DNA of 64,000 nucleotides from Candidatus Lindowbacteria bacterium RIFCSPLOWO2_12_FULL_62_27 (GCA_001784175.1 MFPR01000043.1:147309-211308), one strand, 5' to 3'. Counted from the first letter of the stretch, positions 53,083-61,097 are shown. Notes: generated by a model from the letters alone, not told the origin. Made by a program: numbers and translations.

Positions 53083-54477
53083 TTACAGCTTTCCGCCGGG
53101 CTTGCGCGGTATGAACCGGCCGTATCCCCGGCGCCCGACAAATTGGTGGTCCCGCACGACCACCGCGCCGCGGCAGAGGGTTGTCTCCGGAAAGCCGTAC
53201 ATGTCCATGCCCTGGTAGGGCGACCAGTCGCAGTTCGTGGCGAGTTCCTTGTAATCGATTTTCTTGTGCGCCTTGGGGTCGATGACGATCACGTCCGCGT
53301 CGCTTCCGGCCGCCAGCGCCCCTTTGCGCGGGTGGAGGCCCATGAGTTTCGCGGGGTTGGTGGAGCAGAGGGTGACGGCGTGGTTCACGTCGAACTTTTT
53401 CTTGCGCACGCCGAACGTGTAAATCGCGGGCCACATGGTCTCGACGCCGGGCAGTCCGAAGGGAATCCGCCGAAAATCGCCGCCCCACATGGCCTTCTGC
53501 TTGGTCGTGAATGTGCACGTGTCCGTCGCGATCGTCGAAACCTCGCCGTTCTTCAGACCCTTCCACAGGCGCTCGTTGTCCTTTTTCTTCTTGATCTGCG
53601 GGCACGTCGCGTACCAGTGGCCTTTCTCGCGGTCCTTGAAGACCTCGTCGTTCAGCACGAGATACTGCGGGCACGTTTCGGCGTAGACGTGGACGCCGCG
53701 CGACTTGGCGGCCTTCACCAAATCCGCGCCTTCGCCGGTCGACATGTGCACGATGTAGAGCGTGCCGCCGGTCTGCTCGGTCCACATGATCGCGCGCTGG
53801 ATCGCCTCGGCCTCGACAAAGTTCGGCCGGGACAGCGCATGGCCGTAGGCGCCGACCTTGTCCATCTCTTTGACGTACCGGCCGATCAGCACGTTGAGGA
53901 CGCGTTCGGACTCGGCGTGGACGAGAATCTTGGCGCCGAAATCCCGCGTGTACTCGAGCGCGGCGTACATGGCGGCGTCGTCGCTCTGCCAGCCTTCCTT
54001 TTCATAAATCATGAACATCTTGTAGGTCGGCACGCCCGCGTCGATCATCTTCTTGACCTCGGCCGCCGCCTGGTCGGTCCACTGGATCACGATGCCGTGC
54101 AGGCCGTAATCGACGGCCACCTTGTCCCGCGCCTCCGCCATCCGGCGCTCAAACCCGGCGTACATGCCCTTTTCCTTGTCCTGCGTCGCGTAGTCGATCA
54201 CGGTGGTGACGCCGCCGCGCGCGGCCGCGCGCGTGCCGGATTCGAAATCGTCGGAAGACACGGTGCCGCAGAACGGCAACTGCAGATGAACGTGCACGTC
54301 GATCATCCCGGGCAACACCAGCTTGCCCGCGGCGTCAATGATCGTCGCGCCGTCCGGCGACAGGTTCTTCGCGATCTTCGCGATCTTCTCGCCCTTGATG
54401 GCGACATCGGCGACTTTGCTCTCCGCGCCGGTATGAACGGTCCCGCCTTTGATGATGGTGTCGAACTGTCTGGCCAT
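53083..54477 (-). CDS. Dihydropyrimidinase/D-hydantoinase
   Basis: A 464-residue amidohydrolase. DVHVHLQLPF gives the first two His ligands, YKMFMIYEKEGW holds the lysine to be carboxylated, LVHAESERV and YIVHMSTGEGADLV give two more His, and IATDTCTF the Asp. These match cyclic-imide hydrolases of pyrimidine breakdown. An AAGGGGGG site precedes the ATG and a promoter lies further upstream. Confidence 0.93.
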   Translation of the reverse strand: MARQFDTIIKGGTVHTGAESKVADVAIKGEKIAKIAKNLSPDGATIIDAAGKLVLPGMIDVHVHLQLPFCGTVSSDDFESGTRAAARGGVTTVIDYATQDKEKGMYAGFERRMAEARDKVAVDYGLHGIVIQWTDQAAAEVKKMIDAGVPTYKMFMIYEKEGWQSDDAAMYAALEYTRDFGAKILVHAESERVLNVLIGRYVKEMDKVGAYGHALSRPNFVEAEAIQRAIMWTEQTGGTLYIVHMSTGEGADLVKAAKSRGVHVYAETCPQYLVLNDEVFKDREKGHWYATCPQIKKKKDNERLWKGLKNGEVSTIATDTCTFTTKQKAMWGGDFRRIPFGLPGVETMWPAIYTFGVRKKKFDVNHAVTLCSTNPAKLMGLHPRKGALAAGSDADVIVIDPKAHKKIDYKELATNCDWSPYQGMDMYGFPETTLCRGAVVVRDHQFVGRRGYGRFIPRKPGGKL

Positions 54478-54513
54478 CGGTCTGCCACCCCCCTTGGGTT
54501 TGTTAGGACCCCC

Positions 54514-54543
54514 AGCCTACATGGAGGGCGGATGGGCTGTCAA
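54514..54543 (-). promoter_or_regulatory. Promoter of the dihydropyrimidinase operon
   Basis: Minus strand: TTGACA (complement of 54538-54543), an 18-nt spacer and TAGGCT (complement of 54514-54519). It leaves a leader of about 30 nt with a strong ribosome-binding site, unlike the leaderless promoters elsewhere. Confidence 0.55.
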
Positions 54544-54550
54544 CCACAAG

Positions 54551-55084
54551 TTAGAGGGCGATCAGATTGAACGCCAGGTGACAGACCCCGCAGGAGGAGT
54601 AGATCGGAATGATGCCGACGGCGATGTGGTCCGAATAGTGCTTCATCCACTCGTCGGTCGACATCACCTGCGGCGTGGATATCTGGGCCATCATACCCAT
54701 GTGAACGAGGCGTGTCTGCATGCCGCTCACAACTTCCTCGCCGATCATCAGCAGCGCGAATCGCGTGTCTTTCTCGGTGAGATTCGCGCGCTTCGGCGTC
54801 ATGTAGCGCGCGATGCGCGACGCCATGCGCTTGTCGATGTCCAGCGCCGCAAATCCCCGCACGGGCCCGCTGAACTGGCTCGTCACGATCATCCCGTCCG
54901 GCCGCCATCCGTCCGGAATGGCGAACAGGTGGCTGCGCCGGATGTAGCCCAGATTGAGGTGATTGAAACTGGCCGTCAGCGAATCCATATAGGCATTCAA
55001 CTCGGCGGCTGAAAGGGGTCGGATCTGCGCCTCCAGCCGGGGCACGGCGCACTCGGTCTTTTCCAAAGTCGGATCAGAAAACAT
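54551..55084 (-). CDS. CheX-like protein
   Basis: A 177-residue protein. The C-terminal 100 residues (FAALDIDKRMASRIARYM, then FALLMIGEEVVSGMQTRL) resemble the CheX/CheC chemotaxis phosphatase fold, which acts on CheY-P. The conserved E-x-x-N pair of the active helix reads E-E-V-V-S here, so activity is doubtful. No chemotaxis cluster is nearby. The gene has a good GGAGG site and follows a 67-residue protein by 15 bp. Confidence 0.55.
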   Translation of the reverse strand: MFSDPTLEKTECAVPRLEAQIRPLSAAELNAYMDSLTASFNHLNLGYIRRSHLFAIPDGWRPDGMIVTSQFSGPVRGFAALDIDKRMASRIARYMTPKRANLTEKDTRFALLMIGEEVVSGMQTRLVHMGMMAQISTPQVMSTDEWMKHYSDHIAVGIIPIYSSCGVCHLAFNLIAL

Positions 55085-55099
55085 GGCGATGGCCTCCTT

Positions 55100-55303
55100 T
55101 CACGAAGCAAGTGGTTTCATGTCCGCTGCCGGGCGCAAGCCCGCCCCCATCGCAGATCCTCGCATCGAAAACGCGCGGCGGATCAGCACCGTCGAAAATC
55201 CCTTCATGACAACTTTCACCACCGGATGCGGATGCCGCTGAAACACGTTCACGTGCTCAATCAGCCGATCTATGATGTAACTTTTGTGTTCGAAACTGTT
55301 CAT
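55100..55303 (-). CDS. Small unknown protein upstream of the CheX-like gene
   Basis: A 67-residue protein starting MNSFEHKSYIIDRLIEHVNV. AAAGGAGG lies 9 nt before the ATG at 55303, strong support for a real gene. It shares the operon with the CheX-like gene. No domain is recognised; it is basic in the middle (HPHPVVKVVMKGFST). Confidence 0.6.
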   Translation of the reverse strand: MNSFEHKSYIIDRLIEHVNVFQRHPHPVVKVVMKGFSTVLIRRAFSMRGSAMGAGLRPAADMKPLAS

Positions 55304-55612
55304 GTCCGTTGCCTCCTTTTGTCTTCTGCTGTGTAATAGAGCAACGCGCGTACCGGATGCGTCCCCGGAACGGAATTGTTTATAATTCATTTCTGCTCTT
55401 AATGTTACAAATCGGCGTCACCGCCCGGCTTAAGTCTGCGAACGTATAAGAAACAAGACATTTGTTTCAGTAAATTGTACGCTGCCCGCCCATCGCCTTT
55501 CTCGTGGCGCCTCCTGACCCCACGCCCTATTAAGACAAATGGAAACGCTCCGAACCGACTCCGCTTGACAAGAGCCACATTTTGATTACAATTAGTTACA
55601 GACGTGCGCACA
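55304..55612. other. AT-richer intergenic region between divergent units
   Basis: This 309-base stretch separates the minus CheX operon and the plus PIN/RHH module. It is clearly poorer in GC than its surroundings. A 68-residue minus frame at 55405-55611 exists, but I see no ribosome-binding site and no domain, so I do not call it a gene. The PIN promoter (55565-55592) lies in it. Confidence 0.5.
55565..55592 (+). promoter_or_regulatory. Promoter of the PIN/RHH module
   Basis: TTGACA at 55565-55570, a 16-nt spacer and TACAAT at 55587-55592. It predicts a leader of only about 5 nt (to GTG 55604) or 13 nt (to ATG 55613), with no ribosome-binding site. Confidence 0.6.
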
Positions 55613-56116
55613 ATGAAACTTGTGGTGGCGGACGCTTCATCGCTGATATTGTTGGCGAAGGCCGGCGTGATGGATGAGGTCTGCGGATCGTTTGAGGTTC
55701 ATATCGAGGAATCGGTTTTCGAGGAATGTTGTTCGACCGATTCTCTGGAGAGATATCCGGATTCCGCGGCGATCAAGCGGTTGTGCGACCGGGGGCGCAT
55801 CAGGCGCGCGTCGGCCGCTGCCGCGCCCGAATTGCCGTTTCGGCTCGGCCGCGGAGAGTCGGCCGCCATCGCGCTCGCCGTCAAACTCAAAGCGGACGCA
55901 TTGCTGACGGACGACGGCAAGGCCATCAAGGCTTGCCGGTTTCTGTCGATTCCCTACACGACTTCGCCGCAGGTTCTGATCGATCTTGTCCGATTCAGGA
56001 AGATATCGGTCGATCGCGCGCGTTCGGCGATGAATTGCCTCCGGCTGGCGGGCCGGTACAAGGAAATCATCATTACGCAGTATCTGTTGATGCTGGGAAA
56101 GGAGGCGGAGAAATGA
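55613..56116 (+). CDS. PIN-domain toxin (DUF3368/VapC-like)
   Basis: A 167-residue protein. MKLVVADASSLILLAK carries the first Asp, LGRGESAAIALA the Glu, and ADALLTDDGKAIK the last Asp residues of the PIN ribonuclease site. The next gene, overlapping by ATGA, is a ribbon-helix-helix protein, so this is the toxin of a toxin-antitoxin pair in the less usual toxin-first order. The ATG at 55613 gives the typical N-terminus; a GTG at 55604 is possible. Confidence 0.82.
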   Translation: MKLVVADASSLILLAKAGVMDEVCGSFEVHIEESVFEECCSTDSLERYPDSAAIKRLCDRGRIRRASAAAAPELPFRLGRGESAAIALAVKLKADALLTDDGKAIKACRFLSIPYTTSPQVLIDLVRFRKISVDRARSAMNCLRLAGRYKEIIITQYLLMLGKEAEK

Positions 56117-56436
56117 ACAAACCGGTGACCGTTCGACTGCCTGCGCAACTCCTCGGCGAAATCGGCCGGCTTGCCAGGCGCGAGGGAACGAACAAGGGGA
56201 CGATGGTGCGGGAACTTATGGAAGAGGCAGTCCATGCGCGCCGGACGGCCGCGGTTTTGAAAGACTATCGTGAAGGACGCCTGTCGGAGGGCGAGGCCTG
56301 CAGGGAATTGCGTCTTGACCGATGGGATTTTCTAACCCTGCTTTCGGAAAGAAATCTGGACAGAAATGTCGCCCTCGAAGATGCCCTGAATGCGCGGTCC
56401 CTGTCTGCCGGAAGACCCGGCGACAGGTACCGATGA
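56113..56436 (+). CDS. RHH/UPF0175-like antitoxin
   Basis: A 107-residue protein. KPVTVRLPAQLLGEIGRLA is the ribbon-helix-helix DNA-binding part and the C-terminal half (LKDYREGRLSEGEACRELRL) resembles UPF0175 antitoxins. It would bind the PIN toxin and repress the shared promoter. ATGA overlap with the toxin gene. Confidence 0.75.
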   Translation: MNKPVTVRLPAQLLGEIGRLARREGTNKGTMVRELMEEAVHARRTAAVLKDYREGRLSEGEACRELRLDRWDFLTLLSERNLDRNVALEDALNARSLSAGRPGDRYR

Positions 56437-56619
56437 CGCCCATGTCATGCCACGCTGACCTATACGGTTGATGTCGCGACCGCTTTGTTTCAGGCGGTCA
56501 AACCGTATCTGGTCGCGCCGGTAGCGGACCTGAAACTGTACCCAACGGGCGAAATAATTCATCGGATTTTTTTCACGGGAATCTGTAAGTTGCTGATGCC
56601 CCCATGATATACAGCTTGC

Positions 56620-56704
56620 GGAGAGGTGTCCGAGTGGACTAAGGAGCACGACTCGAAATCGTGTGACCCTCGCGGGTCCGTGGGTTCAAATCCCACCCTC
56701 TCCG
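56620..56704 (+). tRNA. tRNA-Ser (CGA)
   Basis: An 85-nt class II tRNA. The 7-bp acceptor stem is GGAGAGG/CCTCTCC (56620-56626 and 56697-56703) with a G discriminator at 56704. The anticodon stem is CACGA/TCGTG and the loop shows CGA at 56654-56656, which reads UCG serine codons. A long variable arm and GGTTCAAATCC in the T arm fit tRNA-Ser. CCA is not encoded. A TATACA box ends 6 nt before the 5' end. Confidence 0.95.
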
Positions 56705-56717
56705 AGTACTGCGGCGC

Positions 56718-57101
56718 TCACGATTCCTTCTCTGATAACAGCAATTTAATTTTGTCCATCAGCGCCCGGTCTTCGGCGCCTTTGATAAATAAATCGATCG
56801 CGCCGGCCGCCAAGGCACGGTCTCGGACGTCGGGACTTTGCTGGGAAGTATAAATCAGAATCGGCAGTCCGGTTAATGTCGGAATATGGGCCAGACTCAC
56901 TATGAAGTCGAGACCGCTCAGCCAGCCTGGCATGTTGATGTCGAGGACGATCAAGTCCGGCCGGTTCCTGGTCGTCGACCACTGACCCTTGACCGGCGTG
57001 GTTTCGCCGTCCGCCTCGTATCCCGCTTCCTCCAATCGGCCTTTGAGAACGTCAATCAGGTCCTGCTCGTCGTCGATGATCAGGATTCGTTTTTTAGCCA
57101 T
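56718..57101 (-). CDS. Single-domain response regulator
   Basis: A 127-residue CheY-type receiver: Asp10-Asp11, phospho-acceptor Asp54 in DLIVLDINMPG, and Lys in DLFIKGAED. It has no output domain. Its start overlaps the end of the histidine kinase gene by 8 bp, so it is the partner of that kinase or acts by protein contact. Confidence 0.9.
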   Translation of the reverse strand: MAKKRILIIDDEQDLIDVLKGRLEEAGYEADGETTPVKGQWSTTRNRPDLIVLDINMPGWLSGLDFIVSLAHIPTLTGLPILIYTSQQSPDVRDRALAAGAIDLFIKGAEDRALMDKIKLLLSEKES

Positions 57102-58290
57102 GTTTTGGAAGCCTCACAACAAAATTTGCCCCCGGCCGGCCGCCTCGGTCTGTCGCCTGGACGGTTCCGCCATGCGATTCGACAATACCTTTCACGATCG
57201 ACAATCCCAGGCCGCTGCCGGATTTGTTCTGGTCCGGCATCTGCTTGCCCCGATAAAACTTATCAAACAACTTGGGCAGGTCGTTCTCGTCGACTCCCGG
57301 ACCGTCGTCTTCAACCCAAATCAGGCATTCTCTCTCCTCGTCCACCACCCGCACCTCAACTTTCGACGCGGCAAAGCGGATGGCGTTTCGAACCAGATTT
57401 GTAATGACCTGTTCCATGCGGTCGGAATCAATGTTGAGGACAATCCCGGGCGCGGCGTCCACGGACGGATATTGAAGCCGGATGCCGCGCTCTTCGGCCG
57501 TCGGCGCGAGGGATTGGCACGCAGAACGGACGGGCTCATGAATGTCGGTCAATTGCGGTCGCAGCGAAAAACGGCCGCCTTCGAGCTTCATGAGATCGAC
57601 CAAGTCGGCCGTGAGATGCTGGAGTCTCGCCGCACTTCGATGAATCATGCCCAGATATTTGGCTTGCTTCTCATTGGGCGCGTCGATGGTTCCTTTCAAA
57701 AGGTCGACGGCGCCCGCCGCAACAGCGATCGGCGAGTTTAACTCATGGGTCACCATGAACATAAAATCACTTTTCATTTTGTCGAGTCTCTCGCGTTCCG
57801 CGACCATTTGGTTGAAATGAGAGGCCAGGATCTCGAACTCATCGCCGGAACGGATGTCCACCCTCTGCACGGGGTCCCCCCGGTTCACACGGTCGGTTGC
57901 CGAGACAAGTTGATCAATGGGCCGCACGACGCTTCGGGTGATGAAATAGACGCTGAATGCGCCGACGATGACTCCGCCTAGAATCAAGGCCAGAATCCGA
58001 CGCTCCGTCCGGTCAGCCGTTCGATGGGCGGCCTGTTCGGCCGAAACCAGGTTGCTTCTGATTTTGACCCGGATTTGTTCGTTTAGTTTCGAGTCGATTT
58101 CTCGCTGATCGTCGATGCCAATTTCCATCTCGTGGGAGGCGGCATTCCGCGGCTCCTTGATTTCGACGAGCTCCGTAAACCTGTCGTGAACAGATCGTAT
58201 CCCCAGTTGAGCAAATATCCCCAGGAATACAAACAGGAACAAAAGAACACCAACAGCCAGCAACAATTTACGTCGTATTCCGAAGCGCAT
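57094..58290 (-). CDS. HAMP-domain sensor histidine kinase
   Basis: A 398-residue membrane kinase. Two membrane helices (LLLAVGVLLFLFVFLGIF and ILALILGGVIVGAFSVYFI) flank a short periplasmic part. Then HAMP (about 125-175), HisKA with FMFMVTHELNSPI, and an ATPase domain with NLVRNAIRFA, DDGPGVDENDL and GSGLGLSIVKGIVE. ATG 58290 has AAAAGG 9 nt upstream, better than the ATG nine bases further up at 58299. Confidence 0.92.
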   Translation of the reverse strand: MRFGIRRKLLLAVGVLLFLFVFLGIFAQLGIRSVHDRFTELVEIKEPRNAASHEMEIGIDDQREIDSKLNEQIRVKIRSNLVSAEQAAHRTADRTERRILALILGGVIVGAFSVYFITRSVVRPIDQLVSATDRVNRGDPVQRVDIRSGDEFEILASHFNQMVAERERLDKMKSDFMFMVTHELNSPIAVAAGAVDLLKGTIDAPNEKQAKYLGMIHRSAARLQHLTADLVDLMKLEGGRFSLRPQLTDIHEPVRSACQSLAPTAEERGIRLQYPSVDAAPGIVLNIDSDRMEQVITNLVRNAIRFAASKVEVRVVDEERECLIWVEDDGPGVDENDLPKLFDKFYRGKQMPDQNKSGSGLGLSIVKGIVESHGGTVQATDRGGRPGANFVVRLPKHG

Positions 58291-58347
58291 GATGATCATC
58301 CTTTAGTGGATTGGCCGCTCTTTTTAGAAACGCTCCGACAAACGGTG

Positions 58348-58387
58348 TAATTGTCGTAGGATGGGACGTCCCATCCTACGACAATTA
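58348..58387. repeat. Perfect 40-bp palindrome
   Basis: Each arm is 20 nt and complementary without a mismatch; the centre is GGGACGTCCC. It lies 56 bp past the hsp20 stop and 57 bp upstream of the kinase. There is no U-run, so a bidirectional terminator or dispersed palindromic repeat is more likely than an ordinary terminator. Confidence 0.8.
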
Positions 58388-58442
58388 TCTGGCCTCTCAC
58401 CTTCGGCTGTTGACCGCCCACCCACACATGTAGTTATCCGTT

Positions 58443-58892
58443 TTATCGGATTTTCACATCCAACGTCTTCGGCTTCGCATCCGCGCGCTTCGGCAGCACC
58501 AGCGTCAGCACGCCATCCTGGAACTGTGCGTCAACCTTTGCCATGTCCACCGTGTTGGGCAGACGGAACGACCGACGGTATGTTCCGGACGATCTCTCAA
58601 TCAGGTGGTAATCCGTGCCATCCGTCTGTTTTTCCTCTTTCTTCTGCGCCTCAAGAATCATCACATCGTCCTCCACGGTGATCTTGATGTCGTCCTTTTT
58701 CAGCCCGGGCAGATCGGCTTTGATCAGCAACCTGTCCTTCTCCTCGATGATGTCCACAGCCGGGGACAGTCCGACCGCTGCTACCGGCCGCGCCGTTCCT
58801 CCGTCGTTGAATACCCGGTCCAACACCGAGTGAAAATCGAGCAAGTCCTCCATCGGACTGCGGCCTCCGTTGCGCCATTTGGTCAATGCCAT
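58443..58892 (-). CDS. hsp20: Hsp20/alpha-crystallin small heat-shock protein
   Basis: A 149-residue chaperone. The alpha-crystallin domain (about 45-140) has VDIIEEKDRLLIKADLPGL, RSFRLPNTVDMAKVDAQF and DGVLTLVLPKR. It has the usual short N-terminal arm. ATG 58892 is preceded by a CAGGGGGTGAA site. An imperfect palindrome (58921-58942) lies just upstream. Confidence 0.93.
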   Translation of the reverse strand: MALTKWRNGGRSPMEDLLDFHSVLDRVFNDGGTARPVAAVGLSPAVDIIEEKDRLLIKADLPGLKKDDIKITVEDDVMILEAQKKEEKQTDGTDYHLIERSSGTYRRSFRLPNTVDMAKVDAQFQDGVLTLVLPKRADAKPKTLDVKIR

Positions 58893-58920
58893 GGTGTATT
58901 CACCCCCTGAATTTGTCTTA

Positions 58921-58942
58921 CCCGTATAACGCAATACACGGG
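58921..58942. promoter_or_regulatory. Operator-like palindrome upstream of hsp20
   Basis: CCCGTATA (58921-58928) and TACACGGG (58935-58942) form an imperfect inverted repeat about 30 nt before the hsp20 start. It is not a CIRCE element. A heat-shock repressor could bind here, but no clear promoter boxes were found. Confidence 0.35.
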
Positions 58943-59035
58943 TTTACAGTGTCCAAATAATTTCGATCTATTTCTCGACGGACAACCCCCGTCTCATGGG
59001 AACATGATAAACCGGAGCGTCGCACCGGACAATCA

Positions 59036-59118
59036 GGGCAACATCTCAATCTTCTATCAGGGAATTCCTGATCTGTTTGAATCTATTCCCCCAGAGCATT
59101 GGGGTCTCCCCGATAGAA
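59036..59118. promoter_or_regulatory. Candidate regulator boxes upstream of the PAS kinase gene
   Basis: TTCTATCAGGGAA (59052-59064) is the reverse of TTCCCTGATAGAA found at 60963-60975; a third related box, TCCCCGATAGAA, stands at 59107-59118. The 29 nt at 59036-59064 and at 60963-60991 form an inverted repeat with 26 matches. Confidence 0.45.
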
Positions 59119-59158
59119 AAATCAGGGATTTCCCTATTCCAAGATGGCTTCCTGTACG

Positions 59159-59164
59159 TATAAT
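59159..59164 (+). promoter_or_regulatory. -10 box of the PAS kinase gene, leaderless
   Basis: A perfect TATAAT ends 8 nt before the ATG at 59173. The -35 region (TTCCAA, 59137-59142) is weak, which suits an activator-dependent promoter given the nearby boxes. Confidence 0.5.
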
Positions 59165-59172
59165 GAAAGTGT

Positions 59173-60267
59173 ATGAGGAAAACCGGTTCCAAATCCACTT
59201 CGCCAACGGCTCCAACGCGTATGGCGCATGCTTTACAGGCGTCCGAAGTCCGATACCGCCGGTTGTTTGAGGCGGCGCAGGACGGCATTTTAATTCTCGA
59301 CGCGGGCACGGGCCGCATCACCGATGTCAACCCGTTCCTGATGACGTTATTGGGTCTTGGTCGAGACAAGTTTATAGGCAGGCGGCTCTGGGAGATCGGC
59401 CTGTTTCAAGATGTGGAGAAATCCAGAAGCGCGTTCAAACAATTACAACGGGACGGATATATCCGGTACGAGGATTTGCCGCTTGAGACATCGGACGGCC
59501 GCTACATCGACGTTGAGTTTGTGAGCAACGTATACCAGGCAGATGGCGCCCGCGTGATTCAATGCAACATCCGGGACATCACGGAGCGCAAGCATGTGGA
59601 AGTGGAAAAAGCCATTTTGGACACGGTTGAGGGAGAGCAACGGCGCATCGGACAGGATTTGCACGACGGGTTGTGTCAGCAATTGACGGGTGTGGCGCTT
59701 CTCGCCAAGGCATTGGCGCAGAAGCTGGCCGCCAGGACGCCGCCGGACGGCGCTTCCGAAGCGACCGAAATAGCCGAGTTGGTCAACCGGGCCATTGATC
59801 AAACACGCGATCTGGCCAGGGGTCTTTCGCCGCTGGAAATCGAGGACGGGGGACTCCTCCCCGCATTGCAAATTTTTGCCGCCACGATAGAGCGGCTCTA
59901 CCATATTTCATGCCTGTTTACGTTTGATGAACTCACGGGAACTCAACATCCGTACAGGCCGCGTTTGGCCACGCATTTGTACCGAATTACCCAGGAGGCG
60001 GTCAATAATGCCATCCAGCATGGGAAGGCCAAGCACATACGCATTGGCATGACCACGGTTCACGACCGCGGGGTCCTGGCGATTCAGGATAATGGGGTTG
60101 GGATTGTGAGCGGTCATGGGAAAAAATCGGGCATGGGTTTGCGAAGTATGCGGTATCGAAGCAGGATGATCGGCGCGCAGTTGAAGATTGAAAAAGGCGC
60201 GGGCGGTGGGACCGTTGTCACCTGCTCATTTCCGTATCAGCCCAAGGCGAGGCCTCCCAAAGTATGA
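59173..60267 (+). CDS. PAS-HisKA_3 sensor histidine kinase
   Basis: A 364-residue soluble kinase of the NarX-like class. A PAS domain (about 25-140: YRRLFEAAQDGILILDAG) is followed by HisKA_3 with RRIGQDLHDGLCQQLTG (His acceptor) and an ATPase domain with QEAVNNAIQHGKA and DNGVGI. It overlaps the next gene by ATGA, and candidate regulatory boxes lie upstream. Confidence 0.9.
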   Translation: MRKTGSKSTSPTAPTRMAHALQASEVRYRRLFEAAQDGILILDAGTGRITDVNPFLMTLLGLGRDKFIGRRLWEIGLFQDVEKSRSAFKQLQRDGYIRYEDLPLETSDGRYIDVEFVSNVYQADGARVIQCNIRDITERKHVEVEKAILDTVEGEQRRIGQDLHDGLCQQLTGVALLAKALAQKLAARTPPDGASEATEIAELVNRAIDQTRDLARGLSPLEIEDGGLLPALQIFAATIERLYHISCLFTFDELTGTQHPYRPRLATHLYRITQEAVNNAIQHGKAKHIRIGMTTVHDRGVLAIQDNGVGIVSGHGKKSGMGLRSMRYRSRMIGAQLKIEKGAGGGTVVTCSFPYQPKARPPKV

Positions 60268-60953
60268 AAAAAATTCCGGTGCGTCCGGCAACGAAAGCCA
60301 AACAGGCGAAAGTTTTCATTGTGGATGACCATCCGATTGTGCGGCGAGGATTGGCCCAACTCATCAATCAGGAAGCAGATCTTGTTGTTTGCGGGGAGGC
60401 CGAGACGATACAGGCAACCCTGGACCAATGGGAGAAGTCGGCGCCCGATGTGGCGCTTGTGGATCTTTCGCTGAAAGCCGAAAGCGGCCTCGAGCTCATC
60501 AAGGACATCAAAGTCCGGTACCCCGCGGTTCCGGTACTGGTGCTGTCCATGCACGACGAGACATTCTATGCCGAACGTGCGATACGCGCGGGAGCCGAAG
60601 GGTATATCATGAAACAGCAGGCGAGCGACCTTGTTTTGGCGGCGATTCGGCGAGTTTTGGGCGGGGAGATTTACCTGAGCGAACCCATGGCGGCAAAAAT
60701 TCTGCGGAGAGCCTCCGGGGAACAACCCGATCAACTGCCTTCGCCCATGGAGCGTCTCAGCGACCGCGAGCTGGAAGTGTTCCGATTGATTGGAACGGGT
60801 CTGGGAACCCGCAAGATTGCCGAACAACTATCCCGCAGCGTGAAAACGGTGGAAACCTATCGTGAGCATATCAAGGAGAAACTGGATCTGAAGGGCGCAT
60901 CCGAGCTGACCCAGGCCGCGTTTCAATGGTTGCAAAGTCAAAACATGAAATGA
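60264..60953 (+). CDS. NarL/FixJ-family response regulator
   Basis: A 229-residue regulator. The receiver domain has Asp21-Asp22 and phospho-acceptor Asp67 in ALVDLSLKAESG. The LuxR-type helix-turn-helix (about 165-225: LSDRELEVFRLIGTG; RKIAEQLSRSVKTVETYREH) follows. It is coupled by ATGA to its kinase. The repeated boxes next to it may be its binding sites. Confidence 0.93.
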   Translation: MKKIPVRPATKAKQAKVFIVDDHPIVRRGLAQLINQEADLVVCGEAETIQATLDQWEKSAPDVALVDLSLKAESGLELIKDIKVRYPAVPVLVLSMHDETFYAERAIRAGAEGYIMKQQASDLVLAAIRRVLGGEIYLSEPMAAKILRRASGEQPDQLPSPMERLSDRELEVFRLIGTGLGTRKIAEQLSRSVKTVETYREHIKEKLDLKGASELTQAAFQWLQSQNMK

Positions 60954-60962
60954 TGCCGGTGT

Positions 60963-60991
60963 TTCCCTGATAGAAGATTGCGTGGTTGCCC
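60963..60991. promoter_or_regulatory. Inverted copy of the regulator box upstream of the exported protein gene
   Basis: TTCCCTGATAGAAGATTG with GTTGCCC further on; it is the inverse of 59036-59064. It sits about 110 nt before the exported-protein gene at 61098. Confidence 0.45.
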
Positions 60992-61097
60992 CGATTGAAT
61001 CCCTTCGGCCGATGCCGTATGAAGAGGTGCAGGCACGTGTCCGGCAGACCATATCGCCTGTGATTGAATGGACACTCAGCCATGAAGGGGGATTCAA

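Noticed and set aside
55405..55611. 68-residue minus-strand frame
   Set aside because: No ribosome-binding site and no recognisable fold; it lies over the PIN promoter.
56332..56649. Minus-strand frame of 105 residues reading MNYFARWVQFQVRYRRDQIR
   Set aside because: It looks slightly like a transposase end, but it overlaps the RHH gene and the tRNA and has no ribosome-binding site, so I could not support it.
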